This document shows positions 31,590 to 42,279 of a stretch of DNA of 64,000 nucleotides, one piece after another. The stretch spans positions 31,667,118 to 31,731,117 of the forward strand of contig OX442314.1 in NCBI GenBank assembly GCA_949358305.1, read 5' to 3'. This stretch comes from Strigamia acuminata (lineage: Eukaryota; Arthropoda; Chilopoda; Geophilomorpha; Linotaeniidae). The position numbers were made by a program, and so were the translations under genes. The stretch's first letter is position 1. The number at the start of each line of letters is the position of its first letter. The notes under the pieces are model-generated. The model worked only from the letters and a program-made list of their open reading frames with translations. It was not told the origin of the DNA and searched no databases.

Positions 31590-32312
31590 TGTCAAAAATC
31601 GAATTAATTGATCAAAAGATGACCCTGTTCATTGAAAATCAATTGTTTATTATCAAAAATCGATAAATATCATGGAAAATCGACAAATATCGTGAAAAAT
31701 CGGTTAAAAATCGATATATATTATGGCAAATTGATAAATACAGTGAAAAATCGGTTAAAAATTGATAAATATTATGGAAAATCGATGAAACTTGATAAAT
31801 ATTTTGAAAAGTTGGTTACGATAAATATAATGAAACATCGATAAATATCGTGAAAAACCGGTTAAAAATCGATAAATATCGTGAAAAATCGGTTAAACAT
31901 CGATAAATATCGTGAAAAATCGGTTAAAAATCGATAAATATCGTGAAAAATTGGTTAAAAATGGATAAATATCGTGAAAAATCGGTTAAAAATTGATAAA
32001 TATTATGGAAAATCGATGAAACTTGATAAATATTTTGAAAAGTTGGTTACGATAAATATAATGAAACATCGATAAATATCGTGAAAAACCGGTTAAAAAT
32101 CGATAAATATCGTGAAAAATCGGTTAAACATCGATAAATATCGTGAAAAATCGGTTAAAAATCGATAAATATCGTGAAAAATCGGTTAAAAATGGATAAA
32201 TATCGTGAAAAATCGGTTAAAAATTGATAAATATCGTGAAAAATCGGTTAAAAATCGATAAATATTGTAAAAAATCGGTTAAAAATCGATAAATATCGTG
32301 AAAAATCGGTTA
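31590..32312. repeat. AT-rich satellite with ~30-bp unit and 231-bp higher-order repeat
   Basis: The unit resembles ATCGATAAATATCGTGAAAA followed by ATCGGTTAAA and is repeated more than 20 times with variants. Distinctive variant units at 31761 recur at 31992, giving a higher-order period of 231 bp. Confidence 0.93.
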
Positions 32313-32394
32313 GTGGATCACAAAATCGGTTTCCCTCAAACAAAGGACGCACCGTGTGTGCTGGAATCGAAATACTAAAGAAGATTTGTCAAAC

Positions 32395-32684
32395 TTGAAA
32401 AAGAAAATTGCTATGAATCGTTCCTCGTTCGAATACATCTGGAAAGTGGAGGAGTTTGCGACACATCAAGCTCAGGCAAAATTGGACACTCAGACTTTTG
32501 TCCGCAGTGAACCTTTTTACAGTAAAAAGTATGGTTATAAAATGAGACTTGGGCTATATCCACACGTATGCCGATTTATCGTGAAGTGATGAAAGGTCCG
32601 AACGATGCAATTCTTAAGTGGCTCATTGAATATTCCGTAAAATTTAGCGTGTTGGATCAGTTGGAGATTGTCAAATTTAATTGA
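32395..32684 (+). pseudogene. TRAF/MATH-domain fragment
   Basis: FEYIWKVEEFATHQAQAK and PFYSKKYGYKMRLGLYP match the conserved start and FYTSRYGYKM block of the TRAF-type MATH domain. After a small deletion and frameshift near 32565-32590, MKGPNDAILKWLIEYSVKF and VLDQ match the MRGPFDALLPWP...LLDQ block. The ending and any RING or zinc fingers are absent. It lies directly beside the satellite, so it is a dead fragment of a TRAF-like gene. Confidence 0.75.
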
Positions 32685-33011
32685 AGGTAAACGTTCTTTT
32701 GACAAACCAGCGACTCCAGTAAATTCAAGCTGGGTTGTTTATTATTAACATATCTCACTCAATGACACACAAAGGTTCTACTGCAGGGTTTTTCCCTGAA
32801 GATCTTGAAAGGATTGTATTTATTGACCCCCTATTTATAATTTTAAAAACACCTAAAATAATTACTTTCGCACACATTGATTTTTCCCCCAAATCATTGA
32901 ATCTACTCCCCAATTTCAGTTAGTTTTCCCGGTAACGTTTTTAATTCATGAATTAAAAGCGTAATTAAAAATTAAAAAATTCATGAATTTAAACGTATAA
33001 AAAAGGTATAA

Positions 33012-33690
33012 TTACTCGAGATCAAAACGTTGAGATTGGTCAAATGAATCTTGATCCGGTTCCTGCTCGTCGTCGCCGTTACGAGGACGGCTAGACTTCT
33101 TTGCGGGTCCTGCAGCAGTAGCTACGGCTTTGGTCGGACGACTCTTCTTTTTTATGGGTTTTTTCGGTCTTGTTGTCGGAAATAGAAACCGTCTTCACCA
33201 CTTTCTTTTCCTCTGGCTGCTTGTCCTCAAAGGCCGCTTGTCCTCAAAGGCTGCTTTTTCTGTCATAAACTTTTTTCTGCCAGCTCTTGCATATGCTCCA
33301 GTTTATGTTTTGGCGGATCAAAATCAGCTTTTTGAATTCAGAAAACTTCAGTGTGACTTATTTTGTATTAAACTGTAAATAAAAAAAACAACTTCATTTA
33401 GTAATTATTCAATAAATTCATTCTCGTGTAATTTACGGCTCTTCCAATATGGATCAATTTTGTAGCGGAAATTCCACACATAAGAACTTTAAGGAAATAA
33501 TTATCCTCAAAGTCGATGCAGACTTCGCCAGATCCGGCCTTTTCTTGTTCGGCAAATATTTTCTCTATGGCCCCCCAGATGCCTACAAATGCAGACCATA
33601 CAAATTCGTCCATTGCAAGGCCGCACTGTGTTGGCATCAGTTTCGGCGTGAGAAGTGGATGAAATACTCAAATCGACTGCTTGCTTCTTC
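33012..33690 (-). pseudogene. PC4-like gene, divergent copy 3 with basic-acidic tail
   Basis: Exon 1 (to 33437) has CGLAMDEFVWSAFVGIWGAI and ISATKLIHIGRA, aligned with copies 2 and 4. A 64-bp intron (33436-33373) at the same position leads to VTLKFSEFKKLILIRQ. The exon then continues into a Lys-rich stretch and ends GDDEQEPDQDSFDQSQRFDL. A 17-bp tandem duplication (33221-33237 / 33238-33254) and in-frame stops break it. Its 5' end is fused to exon 2 of copy 4. Confidence 0.6.
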
Positions 33691-33691
33691 G

Positions 33692-34460
33692 TGAGGAATT
33701 TTTGTTCCGCCAACTCTTTGTTAAGTTCGCAGAAACTACGGCTTACCGCTTGACGTAATGTTTGGAGCTTCTTGAATTCGACGTAAGTCAACGTCACTTC
33801 TTTCTTGTCTAACTGTAAACAAAGAAAAAATATAATCATTACAAAGACTTTTTTTTTTGTCAACTATCTTACTGTTCTTTTGATGCGAAGCAGCTTCGCA
33901 CTCGTTATTCCAAGCGTTGTGATGTCTGCAAAATACGAATTGCCGATTTCAAGTCGAGGGGAACCGTTCCCGACTTTGTCCTGCTTTACGAACGTCTGTT
34001 GAATGTTGGACCAAATCTGTAAGAACAAACTCAAAGAGGTTTCATCGAAAGCAAGTCTGTTCGTTGTCGGGGCGACCTCTTTGCTTCTGTTAGTTTTAAC
34101 CGAAATAACTGAGACCAACTCTGGTAAAATGCTTAGTGCAGACTAACATTTGTTTATTTAGAGGGCACTTATATACAGAGTGGGGCACAAAGGGGGTGGT
34201 CAAGGCAGGATATTGCTGTTTCCTCCTGTGAACACCTGTGCTATAATTTCCCTAAGATGGCAAATGTTTCTTCATTCCAACAGCTTCCTTTTTTCTGTAC
34301 GTAGTGCCTTGTGGGCCTTGACGCAACCTTTGTACAAGCTCACGCCGACGTAAATGTCGTTGGACAAGTGGTTGAGATGCGGTTGCTGAGAATTACCATT
34401 TTGCACATGATTTTGCACGATTTCTCTAGATTTCTCAAGATTTGCACCATTTTGCACAAT
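33692..34460 (-). pseudogene. PC4-like gene, copy 4, split by a solo LTR
   Basis: The N-terminus (NSQQPHLNHLSNDIYVGVSL, ending near 34285) and the rest of exon 1 (34087-33874) flank a solo LTR. Exon 2 (33812 downward, KEVTLTYVEFKKLQTLRQAV) follows a 61-bp intron. A frameshift near the HYVQKKG segment adds to the damage. It has the closest match to copy 2 and the same intron position. Confidence 0.65.
34088..34282. mobile_element. 195-bp solo LTR with 5-bp target duplication
   Basis: The segment begins TGTTAG and ends CCAACA, and is flanked on both sides by GCTTC (34083-34087 and 34283-34287). The size, TGTT/AACA ends and 5-bp duplication fit a solo LTR of BEL/Pao type. It interrupts exon 1 of PC4-like copy 4. 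Confidence 0.88.
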
Positions 34461-34789
34461 TCAGCCCTTTCAGACGAGATTTTTCATAATGTTACCTGAG
34501 CTGAAGTTGAATACAATTATTTGAATCGCACGAGGATTCAATTAACACTTACCGATTGGCTGCTCAGTTGTTCAACAAGTCATCGAGACTAAAAATTCCC
34601 ACTCGCCATTTTTGCTTGAGATTTTGGTTAAATTTGCAAGATCGCATCTAGAATTTATTCCATTATCAGTTTGCTTCGACATTTACGCCTTTAATCTAAT
34701 TTTCTTTCTTCACGGTCGCGATCACGGCACAAAACAAAATTCACCATTCAAATTTATCTTTATTAGTACGACTTAACTGATGGCCGAAT

Positions 34790-35280
34790 TCATTCGAGTG
34801 TCACAAATTCGAAAATTAGTTTTCCGAGGTCCGCACCTGCCTCACTCCTTATGCCGATCACACAAATAGGCTTCATTTGGAGAAATTTGACAAAAAAAAT
34901 TGTGGAAATTTGACCCTGTTCCTGAATGAGGACGATATCTTCCTTTTGTAATTCTCGACTGGCGCGAACTCGACGAAATTCCCAAAGTTCTACGACGGAC
35001 TCATATGCCATATGCGGTAATGTCCACTCCCAGCGCTTCCAATGTCCAAATCGCTTTTTGACATTCATTGTGTTTATTTCTCAGTTCCATCGGTGTTGAA
35101 TTTTGAACGGGTGTTGTGGTCATCAGGCTTTTAATGTGTGCTTGGATAATGTTTTCTTTGTTGCTAAATTTTCCTTCGTGTATAGTTTTTATTGGTGCAT
35201 AATTCATGTCAGACAGCTCGAGCCCGGCGATAGCTTGTAGAGCTAAATCTGGGCTCTGAGCAAAACGCAGGCTGCACCCA
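34790..35280 (-). pseudogene. BEL/Pao gag fragment fused to pol C-terminus
   Basis: LALQAIAGLELSDMNYAPIK and KENIIQAHIKSLMTTTPVQN match the DUF1759 gag region of BEL/Pao elements (LxAIxGL...NY..A...L...F....IIQAHI..L). About 80 residues later the frame RASRELQKEDIVLIQEQG resembles the DUF5641 tail found after BEL integrase (L..GDVVLI.E). RT and integrase are missing between them, so the copy is internally deleted. Confidence 0.65.
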
Positions 35281-35289
35281 AAATGGGAT

Positions 35290-36068
35290 ACCCAATTTGG
35301 GTACCCAAGATTTCCTGGAATGATAATTCAAATTTTCAGAAATCAATATAGTTTTTATTATTATTATTACATGGAAAATTAAACCAAATTATCAAAATAA
35401 AACATAAAATTATCAAATTAGTGAAAGTACTGATGTTCTCATTTTTGCTAGATAAAGCAGAACTCGGATTGTTTACAACATAGGCTGATTTTGTGGATTT
35501 TAAACCAATGCAGCTTTTTTTTACCTGCATTAGCCAAATGACTTGTCATCATTTTTGTAAGATTTCTTGACTTTTTCTTTTGATAATGATATACAATTTT
35601 TTTTAACTAGTTTTTCTTGTCTGACACAGCAACTGCATGAATACACAATTGATTAGTTTTATAACTATCACATGTGCAAGAAAAATTTCTTGATTTTCTC
35701 TAATTCACAACATTTGGTCTGTCACTACTTGTACTCTTAACATAAAGCAAACCAATGCTTAATCTCTCAAGTAAACTGTAACTGTTTAAAATTTACAGAC
35801 TTGTAAGCTCGTAGGCATGCCTACGAATCGCAAAGGTATGCAGTGCTGTAATTACATGATTTTCGAATTTATTTTTGAATACATATATTGATGTTTAGCA
35901 CGTCCTCGTCTGCTAATAAATAAATAAATAAATAAAAATTAAGAAATATGAAAAATAAAAATTTTTAAACTTACGTTTTTATTCCTATCCTGATTGGCTG
36001 CAATCAGGACGCAGCTTCGACGATACGTCGTAGGAGCTGCTGATCGTCTTGTTGATGTTGCCAGTGCC
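35290..36068. other. AT-rich stretch without recognised features
   Basis: I see no coding or repeat signal apart from a short hairpin (CTGATTGGCTGCAATCAG near 35990). Confidence 0.4.
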
Positions 36069-36069
36069 G

Positions 36070-36120
36070 ACTATTTGATACCTATCGCATGAATGTTGCG
36101 TTGTTTGAAGTTTTGAAGCA
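36070..36120 (-). pseudogene. protease-region scrap of gypsy element E
   Basis: These 51 bp match 38466-38520 (TATTTGATACCTATCGCATG onward), within the retropepsin region of the remnant at 36161-39030. The scrap lies just outside the 3' LTR of that remnant, so a second broken copy abuts it. Confidence 0.65.
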
Positions 36121-36160
36121 AGCTGAGCGACTCACTCCGGTGCTGTTCTCGGCGGGTTCG

Positions 36161-36435
36161 TGTTAGTTAATGAAAACCAATGGAATAAATGTAGTCTCTT
36201 TTGGGCACAAAGTGTTTTTAGATGTTTACTCTTGGAAAAACAAGCAAAAACTGACACAAACTTAATGTTTTGATTTACAAGGAAAACTAATATAACAAAA
36301 GAACAATATAACTAATGACACACATGATATAATATACTGTAACTAAAAATAAACACACTTCAAATAACATAAATCCAGATACCATGACAAACATTACACA
36401 ATTTTTAATAGTAATGAAAAACCCCAAACCTTACA
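36161..36435 (-). repeat. 3' LTR of gypsy remnant E
   Basis: The segment begins TGTTAG and ends CTTACA on the plus strand (275 bp). On the minus strand a purine tract (GTTTTAAGGGGGGAAGA, 36452-36436) directly precedes TGTAAGG. No partner LTR was found. Confidence 0.65.
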
Positions 36436-36556
36436 TCTTCCCCCCTTAAAACTAAAGACACCTCTTTATATAGTATAAGAAAATTAAACTCTTAAACATA
36501 TTAAAAATGTATAAAATGTATAAAATTGAAAAAATGAAAACTCACACACACACACA

Positions 36557-37130
36557 CAAAAGGTAAACACAGTGTTCTCTATTAATATAGTACCCAACCA
36601 TCATCCACGCTTTCCTCTTCTAGGGCACGTGCGTATGCCGCAGCTTCCGCTTCTTCTGCCACATTCCAGGCTGCATCCCTCTTCATACGTTCCTGTTCCA
36701 TTCTCTGTTCAACTATCGTTTCCCTTCGATTCATGGGAATCGCCTCTCCGACGGGTCTGATCGATGGAACACCCAGACGTTGATGTAGAAGGGCCCGACC
36801 TCGTCCAATGGACCCGCCTCATGCTTCATGCATCACCCAGACTCCCCGTGGCCTTAATATTCCTGGGTGAACTAGCATTTCTTCTGTGTCCCTTCTCTCG
36901 TATCTGAGATTCATTTGTGTCTCCTGTTGACTCAGTTGGCTCTCTTCCGATTTTTTCTGCAACACTTTCTTTTCTTCCTCCTCTCGTAATTGGTAGTGTA
37001 CTTGCAGCTTCATGATAAACTGCAGACACAAGTTTAACAATGACACTAAGAATTCCAGGATCATCAGAACAATCATTGTGAATGTTTTTGCTCTTTCCCT
37101 GGCTCTTGTCCTTTTATAGTATTTTTTCAC
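36557..37130 (-). pseudogene. third ORF of gypsy remnant E, membrane-like
   Basis: The upper part (37130-36819) has a basic start (KKYYKRTRARERAK), a hydrophobic stretch (TFTMIVLMILEFLVSLLNLC) and a Glu/Lys/Gln-rich helix. After a frame change, a stretch beginning GRGRALLHQRLG ends with EEESVDDGWVLY and a stop about 100 bp before the purine tract. The position and hydrophobic segment would fit the end of an env-like ORF, but no other env feature is seen. A related piece is at 42745-43010. Confidence 0.45.
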
Positions 37131-37678
37131 AAAATCTCATGTTCTCTCCACTCAGCTCTCATTTCATCATTCTCAACTGTCACTAGTTCAATTTTCTTTA
37201 AATTAGATCCTTATTCTATATACTTAAAAATAATTTACATATATTATCTCTAAATACTAACAATATTTTCAAATGATTATCAGAATAAAATTCTTAAAAT
37301 AAGCATCAAGCTGACAATTTTTGGAGCAAAGCAATGTTAAGCATAGCAATAAAGTATTAAGTTTCAATAATTTTTTTTGGAGTCCTTCTCAAACTCTACC
37401 CTCTTTCAATTGTTATTTCGGGGCTACTCTGTTCTCCATCATTATCAATCTCATCTATCTCTTCTAATCTAGTATTTTCTAAATCAATTTCTATATTTTG
37501 CCTTTTATTTTTCTTAATCCTCTTATTTCTATTCCTACGTCTTAAGGCCTGATATTTCATATTCCAATTATTGCATAATATTTTACCAACTATAAAAAGA
37601 ATAACTAATGAAGTTAAAATAAAATTAGCAACACACTTTAAACTCTAAACACACACAATATAATATGCAAATAACACT

Positions 37679-38433
37679 CTAGTATAATGTATCAAGAAAA
37701 AATATATGTAGAATAAAAAGAGAGAAAAACTGAAATAAAAATAAATAAATAAACTTTGATAATGTGAATCCAAAAAAATGCATACTGGGCTGAAGGAAGT
37801 TGCATTTCGACTTATTTAACCTAAAACTTTTTTCCTTGAACACATTTAAGACCTTATCCAGGTTCATGCGGTGTTTTTCATCAGTGGTCCCTGTTATACA
37901 GATGTCATCATTAATAAGAGGTTGGTTCTTAGGGAAAGGAGCCACTAATTGCTCTACAGCTTTTTGAAAAATAGCCGGGCCGATGAAATGTCATAAAACA
38001 GGCGATTAACCTGAAATAAACCTATATTTGTGTTTATGGCACACAGTTGTTTACTGAGTTTGTCCAGTTCCTATTGATTATATGCATTAGCAAAATCCAG
38101 TGTTGTATAAGAATTTCCCCCAGCCAATTTATTACAGATGTCCTCTAAGTGAGGGAGAGGATAGAAAGCCCTTAATATTGACCGTGCGGTTGTAACATCC
38201 GGCCATGCGAATTGCCCGTTGCTTTTCTTAATGGGAATGACGGGGATTGCCCATTGTGAGAAAGTAACAGGAACAATGATACCCTGCTGCTGTAGGCGCT
38301 TCAACTCTGTTTCCACCCTTTCCTTCAGTGCCAGTGACACATAATAGGCTTTTAAGAAGATGGGGGTGACGTTTGGGTCTACATTTATAGATGCTTTAAA
38401 ATTCCTACAACAACCTATTTCATTTTTAAACAA
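37679..38433 (-). pseudogene. RT fragments of gypsy remnant E
   Basis: The upstream piece (38433-38071) has ELKRLQQQGIIVPVTFSQWA, PVIPIKKSNGQ and TTLDFANAYNQ, the N-terminal RT motifs. The downstream piece (37945-37679) has INDDICITGTTDEKH, matching the (Y)xDD catalytic box, and LNKSKCNFLQPSMHFFGFTL. The stretch between them is frame-shifted and missing residues. The catalytic tyrosine position is altered. Confidence 0.8.
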
Positions 38434-38466
38434 GTAAATATTGTTTTCTAAAACCTTTTTAACTGG

Positions 38467-38770
38467 CTATTTGATACCTATCGCATGAATGTTGCGTCGT
38501 TTGAAGTTTTGAAGCAAGCTGAGCGACTCCATCCAGTCATGGCCCAGCAGCGCAACGGCACCGTCCTTAACCACATTCAGTTTAAGGGTATGCGATGCAT
38601 TGATGTGCAGCACTTCCACTTCTATGTACCCCAATGTTTGCAAACGCACTCCTCCATAGGTGCGTAATGTTAGATCAGCAGGTTGAACTGGAAATAAACC
38701 AAATTTTTTGGTGTAGCACCGGTCACTGATTATTGAAACTGTCCACTTCCATATTTAATTCAATACCACT
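38467..38770 (-). pseudogene. retropepsin fragment of gypsy remnant E
   Basis: LCLNVSGIELNMEVDS (in the frame ending 38723) gives the aspartate and the start of the DSGA active-site loop, then diverges. HTLKLNVVKDGAVALLGHDW supplies the C-terminal retropepsin LLGxDW motif. Confidence 0.75.
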
Positions 38771-39030
38771 CACATTTAAACACAGCATCAATGGTGGCAC
38801 CTGTACTGTGCCCATGTGGTGCACATTGTAAAATGATTCGTTGGGTGCCGGTGCAAAACGAGCCTCAAATTTGCCAGCTACCTTGGCTAACACCTTTGCT
38901 TCAGCTGGTGTGAGGCCAAAAGTGTCATAAATTCGTGCCGCATCTTCGCCAATACAACTCATAAATGCTGCTACCTGGACCCCTTGTGGTTGCTTATCAA
39001 AGTAGACTGATGTTGCGTACCAGATTAAGT
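38765..39030 (-). pseudogene. gag C-terminus of gypsy remnant E
   Basis: YFDKQPQGVQVAAFMSCIGE and DTFGLTPAEAKVLAKVAGKF resemble the gag capsid segment of K02A2.6-type gypsy elements in invertebrates. It reads into the protease frame. Confidence 0.65.
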
Positions 39031-39037
39031 ATAAATC

Positions 39038-39672
39038 TAATCTTCGTCAGTATCAGCAGGTACACAGGTAGGTTTTGAATCATCATCTTCATCAGAATCA
39101 GAAGAATCCCTAAAATGTATTCGTGGGGTGGATTTCTGATATGGTTTCATTCGCTTTCTTTCCTTTTTTATTTTTAAAGCATTTAGAGGATGAAATATGG
39201 TTGGAGTTTCAATTGTAGTTGTGGTTGTTTCCTCAGGAATAGATGGGATGCAATCTTGCAGTTTTGCTAACGCTTCATCAATGCTTGAAAATATAGATGA
39301 TTGATGTTTGTTGAGTTGACGCTATTGATCAATTGAAAGAAGAATAAACTTCTCTGGTGCGAATGAACAACATGTCGTCAAAGATATATATATCACCAGT
39401 GTTAGACTTGGCTATTGTAACTAATACACCACATTCACACTCAATAGAGGATTATGATTTCTTCAGATTGTTTTTCAAAGATGTAATTTCACTCGAAATC
39501 TGCTCCACAAAATCTTTGTATCTGTGCACATACCATCACGAAAGAGATACAGTTTTCCATTCAGGTACGATGGAAATCTCAGGTGGATGTACACTCCGGT
39601 TTGAAATGGATTGATTTGATAATAATTCTCCCCACCAAGAGAGTAGGTTCCTTTGCTTGAAGTAGTAGTCAT
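39038..39672 (-). pseudogene. PC4-like double-domain gene, copy 5, with acidic tail
   Basis: Unit 1 (YYQINPFQTGVYIHLRFPSY, then NGKLY...KDFVEQI after a frameshift) and unit 2 (CGVLVTIAKSNTGDIYIFDD, then MLFIRTREVYSSF) both resemble the PC4 strand-strand-helix order. A third open stretch encodes SSIDEALAKLQD, a Thr run and a Ser/Asp-rich acidic end (DSSDSDEDDDSKP). At least two frameshifts and stops separate the pieces. It is more distant from the 29-34 kb copies than they are from each other. The assignment is inference from pattern. Confidence 0.45.
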
Positions 39673-39912
39673 GGCTCGCTTGTGAGAGAAATGGTGATCA
39701 TTGCAAAATTATAACACTTTATAAAAAGTTAAACTGACCTCGCGTCTTACCATCGCCTGGGATGCACAAAGCCGACTAAAATTCCCACTACAATACTGCA
39801 AATCAACTTGTAATTTTTTCTTGGTCGGCCTTTTCTTCCGGTTCATTCAAAACACGTTCTCCCTCGTCCTCTTTTCATATTTTGTGCCATTTGGTAATTT
39901 CCGGTTTCGGCC

Positions 39913-40260
39913 TCAGAATTTGTAGCCTCGTTTTCCTCGCCCCTCTGAGTGCAAATCAGATTCATCCGAATTTTGATTCGATTCTCGTGGCGTAAATTCG
40001 CAAGTCTCGGGGGTTTTTGTAGTTTCTACTGGGTTTTCAAATGTCTTTTCGTCTTCAAATGCGGTTTGCTCGATGAATCGCACGTCGCGACTTTTTATGA
40101 TTCTTTTTATGGTGGGATTCCAAAGGCTTTTGATTCATCGCAGTACGAAGGTGCATTCGCTTGATTTAAATTCGAATTTCCCGTTTTTTTAATCTTTTTG
40201 GAGTGCAAACGCTTTAATTCCGAATTGTTTGAAGTGGCTGACGTTTGGTTTTCGCTGGGT
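39913..40260 (-). pseudogene. Ty1/copia pol fragment
   Basis: LWNPTIKRIIKSRDVRFIEQ is the conserved (Y)RLWNPxxKKIxxSRDVxFxE block that lies between integrase and RT in Ty1/copia elements. It is followed by an acidic linker up to a stop at 39913. Upstream (to about 40260) frame-shifted sequence continues the integrase side. Confidence 0.7.
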
Positions 40261-40409
40261 CCATGCTTCGCACGGCGTTATGCTTTAAAATTTTTGGGTA
40301 GGGCACCGATTTCGGACGTGATTGGCAGTGTTGATTGCTTCAAAATGATAATGGCATGTTTGCGGCGGTCAAGTTGCATCGGTTGCATCAAGTTAGATCG
40401 TTCTTAATT

Positions 40410-40535
40410 TCCGGAGAAACAATGGGAATGTTTTCTTTTAATACCAGAGAAACATTTGAAATGTTTTCGTCTAATACCAGAGAAACATTTGAAATGTTTA
40501 CGTCTGATACCAGAGAAACATTTGAACATTCGACA
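40410..40535. repeat. 33-bp tandem repeat
   Basis: Three units contain TACCAGAGAAACATTTGAAA with GTTTTCGTCTAA-type spacers. The period is divisible by three, so a plus-strand frame stays open (NTRETFEMFS repeated), but no wider coding context supports a gene. Confidence 0.85.
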
Positions 40536-40698
40536 GAGGCGCCATCGGGTGGTTGCAACTGTCACTACGTTGTCTTACATTAATACTGTTTTTCTCAACG
40601 CCTTATTCAATCTTGATAATGATCGTGAGAAATTTTTATGAAATTTTTTTTAAATCATTCTGAATTTTATAATATCTGTCTCAGAACAAGAGAAAAGA

Positions 40699-41740
40699 CA
40701 CTAAGGATTTGTCCTACCTTCACGGGGTTCCGTGTTTTTCCGCCTGTCAACCCCGTACTTATCGTTCTCACAAAGGAAGGCGTCGGTCGGTCGGTCGGTC
40801 GGTTCGTGAGTGTACTTCGTCATTTCTGATCGTGGTTTATTTCGGTAAATTTATGTCCTCAGATGGATAATTTTTCAACGTAATGTTCTAAAGTAAGTTT
40901 GTTTAGCATTGCATGTGGTTTATTTTACTACTTTGTTGGAATTTCAGAACTTGTTTTTGTTATTCATTTCATTCCATCTGTTCGTCATATTTTAATATTT
41001 TAATTTTTTTTCATACATGCATTGATTGGTAATGGAATTGCTGGCGATTGCTGGACAAAATGTATTGCATTGTTCGAACAAAGTCAATGGTAAATAGAAA
41101 ATTAGGGGGTGTAAAATCCAACTCTCAACCTTCACGCGGTCACCCCTGGAGAAACTGACGACTTGAACTAGTCCCAGTGGAACCAAAAGAGAGCTCTGGT
41201 TACATGCAGCTGCTTACGTTTCGTCCTGCTTTCAATTGAAAAAATATATCTTGTGGTTGATATATTTTGTATTGTAAGCCCGCATTCATCATCACAACTA
41301 ACGTGGCATTTACATTTATTTGTATTGCAAGCCCACACACCCTTCACGATTGTGGCATTTACATTTATTTGTATTGTAAGCCTGCAAATCCTACAAGATT
41401 GTGGCATTTACATTTATTTGTATTGTAAGCCTGCAATCCTACATGTGGCATTTACATAATATTATCTACTTTATCCAATATTTTCTTCAGAAGATTCCTG
41501 AAATATTTGTGCAGGTGCTGTTGTTTTTGGTTCTTGATTCAATTTTTGAGATTGATTATTCTTGGATCTTGTTTTGTATCCACTACAACTATTTTTCTCA
41601 ATATTTGTTATTTGTTATTTCGTCATTTGTGTAAAATGGCAATTGTTCTATTTTACTATCTTGGCCCTCTGGTTTTGATTTGGTTTTCTACTCACATTAT
41701 CGTTGGAAGGTTTATTACCTCTTGACTAGTTTCTGCTCCA
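40699..41740. repeat. dispersed 1.1-kb repeat, copy 2
   Basis: Partner of 24667-25795 with the same block order: GGTC microsatellite, GC-richer block, and the four-unit satellite at 41269-41457. Confidence 0.8.
41269..41457. repeat. 49-50 bp satellite inside dispersed repeat copy 2
   Basis: Four units beginning TGTATTG(T/C)AAGCC, as at 25363-25549. Confidence 0.85.
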
Positions 41741-41862
41741 TTTCCCATTTTTGTTTTTTCCTAATGTTCAAACCGAAAATTGGTTTATCACATACTGCTG
41801 AATGGCCATTGGTTCCTGGTTCAGACTTTGGTATAATGATCTTGGCTATTGAAAAACGGCAA

Positions 41863-42131
41863 AAATTTCATACAAAACCCTGGTACATGAGTGCCACTGC
41901 CATTTCTTCTTTCCTTCCAGAGTAATTACTTCCTAGTAAAGTTTCAAACATAAATGCCATTGACAATTTTTGGATGTCCAATGGAATCTCATGTTCAGCG
42001 GGGTTGAACTCGGCTAGCATTTTTCGAGGAAATTTCCGATTAAAATTGGTGGAGCATCTCTTGTCTGGCTTTTCGACTTTGGTTGTCGCCTCCGTTGCTT
42101 TTTCGGTTTTTCTTGGGCATGCATGGAGTCA
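41863..42131 (-). CDS. unknown open exon-like stretch
   Basis: About 88 residues are open without a clear start codon (EKPDKRCSTNFNRKFPRKML, then PAEHEIPLDIQKLSMAFMFE, ending ALMYQGFV). The composition is protein-like with balanced charge, so it may be an exon or a decayed element ORF. It directly follows dispersed repeat copy 2. No family was recognised. Confidence 0.35.
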
Positions 42132-42279
42132 GAGGAGGCAATAAAGATTGCTTATTGTGCTTAAAGGTATAGATTCCCATACCCTCATCCCAGATGAAAC
42201 TGATGACATGAACACTGTTTAATTTTGAGCAATTATTGCTGCAATTTGTGTAACTAAAAATAATGGTAATTTAATATTG

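Larger units (their letters stand above)
36161..39030 (-). mobile_element. decayed gypsy element E
   Basis: Read on the minus strand, the order is gag C-terminus, protease, RT, a membrane-like third ORF, polypurine tract and 3' LTR. All parts are frame-shifted or shortened. The residues differ clearly from elements A-C, so it is another gypsy lineage. The 5' LTR is absent. Confidence 0.75.
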
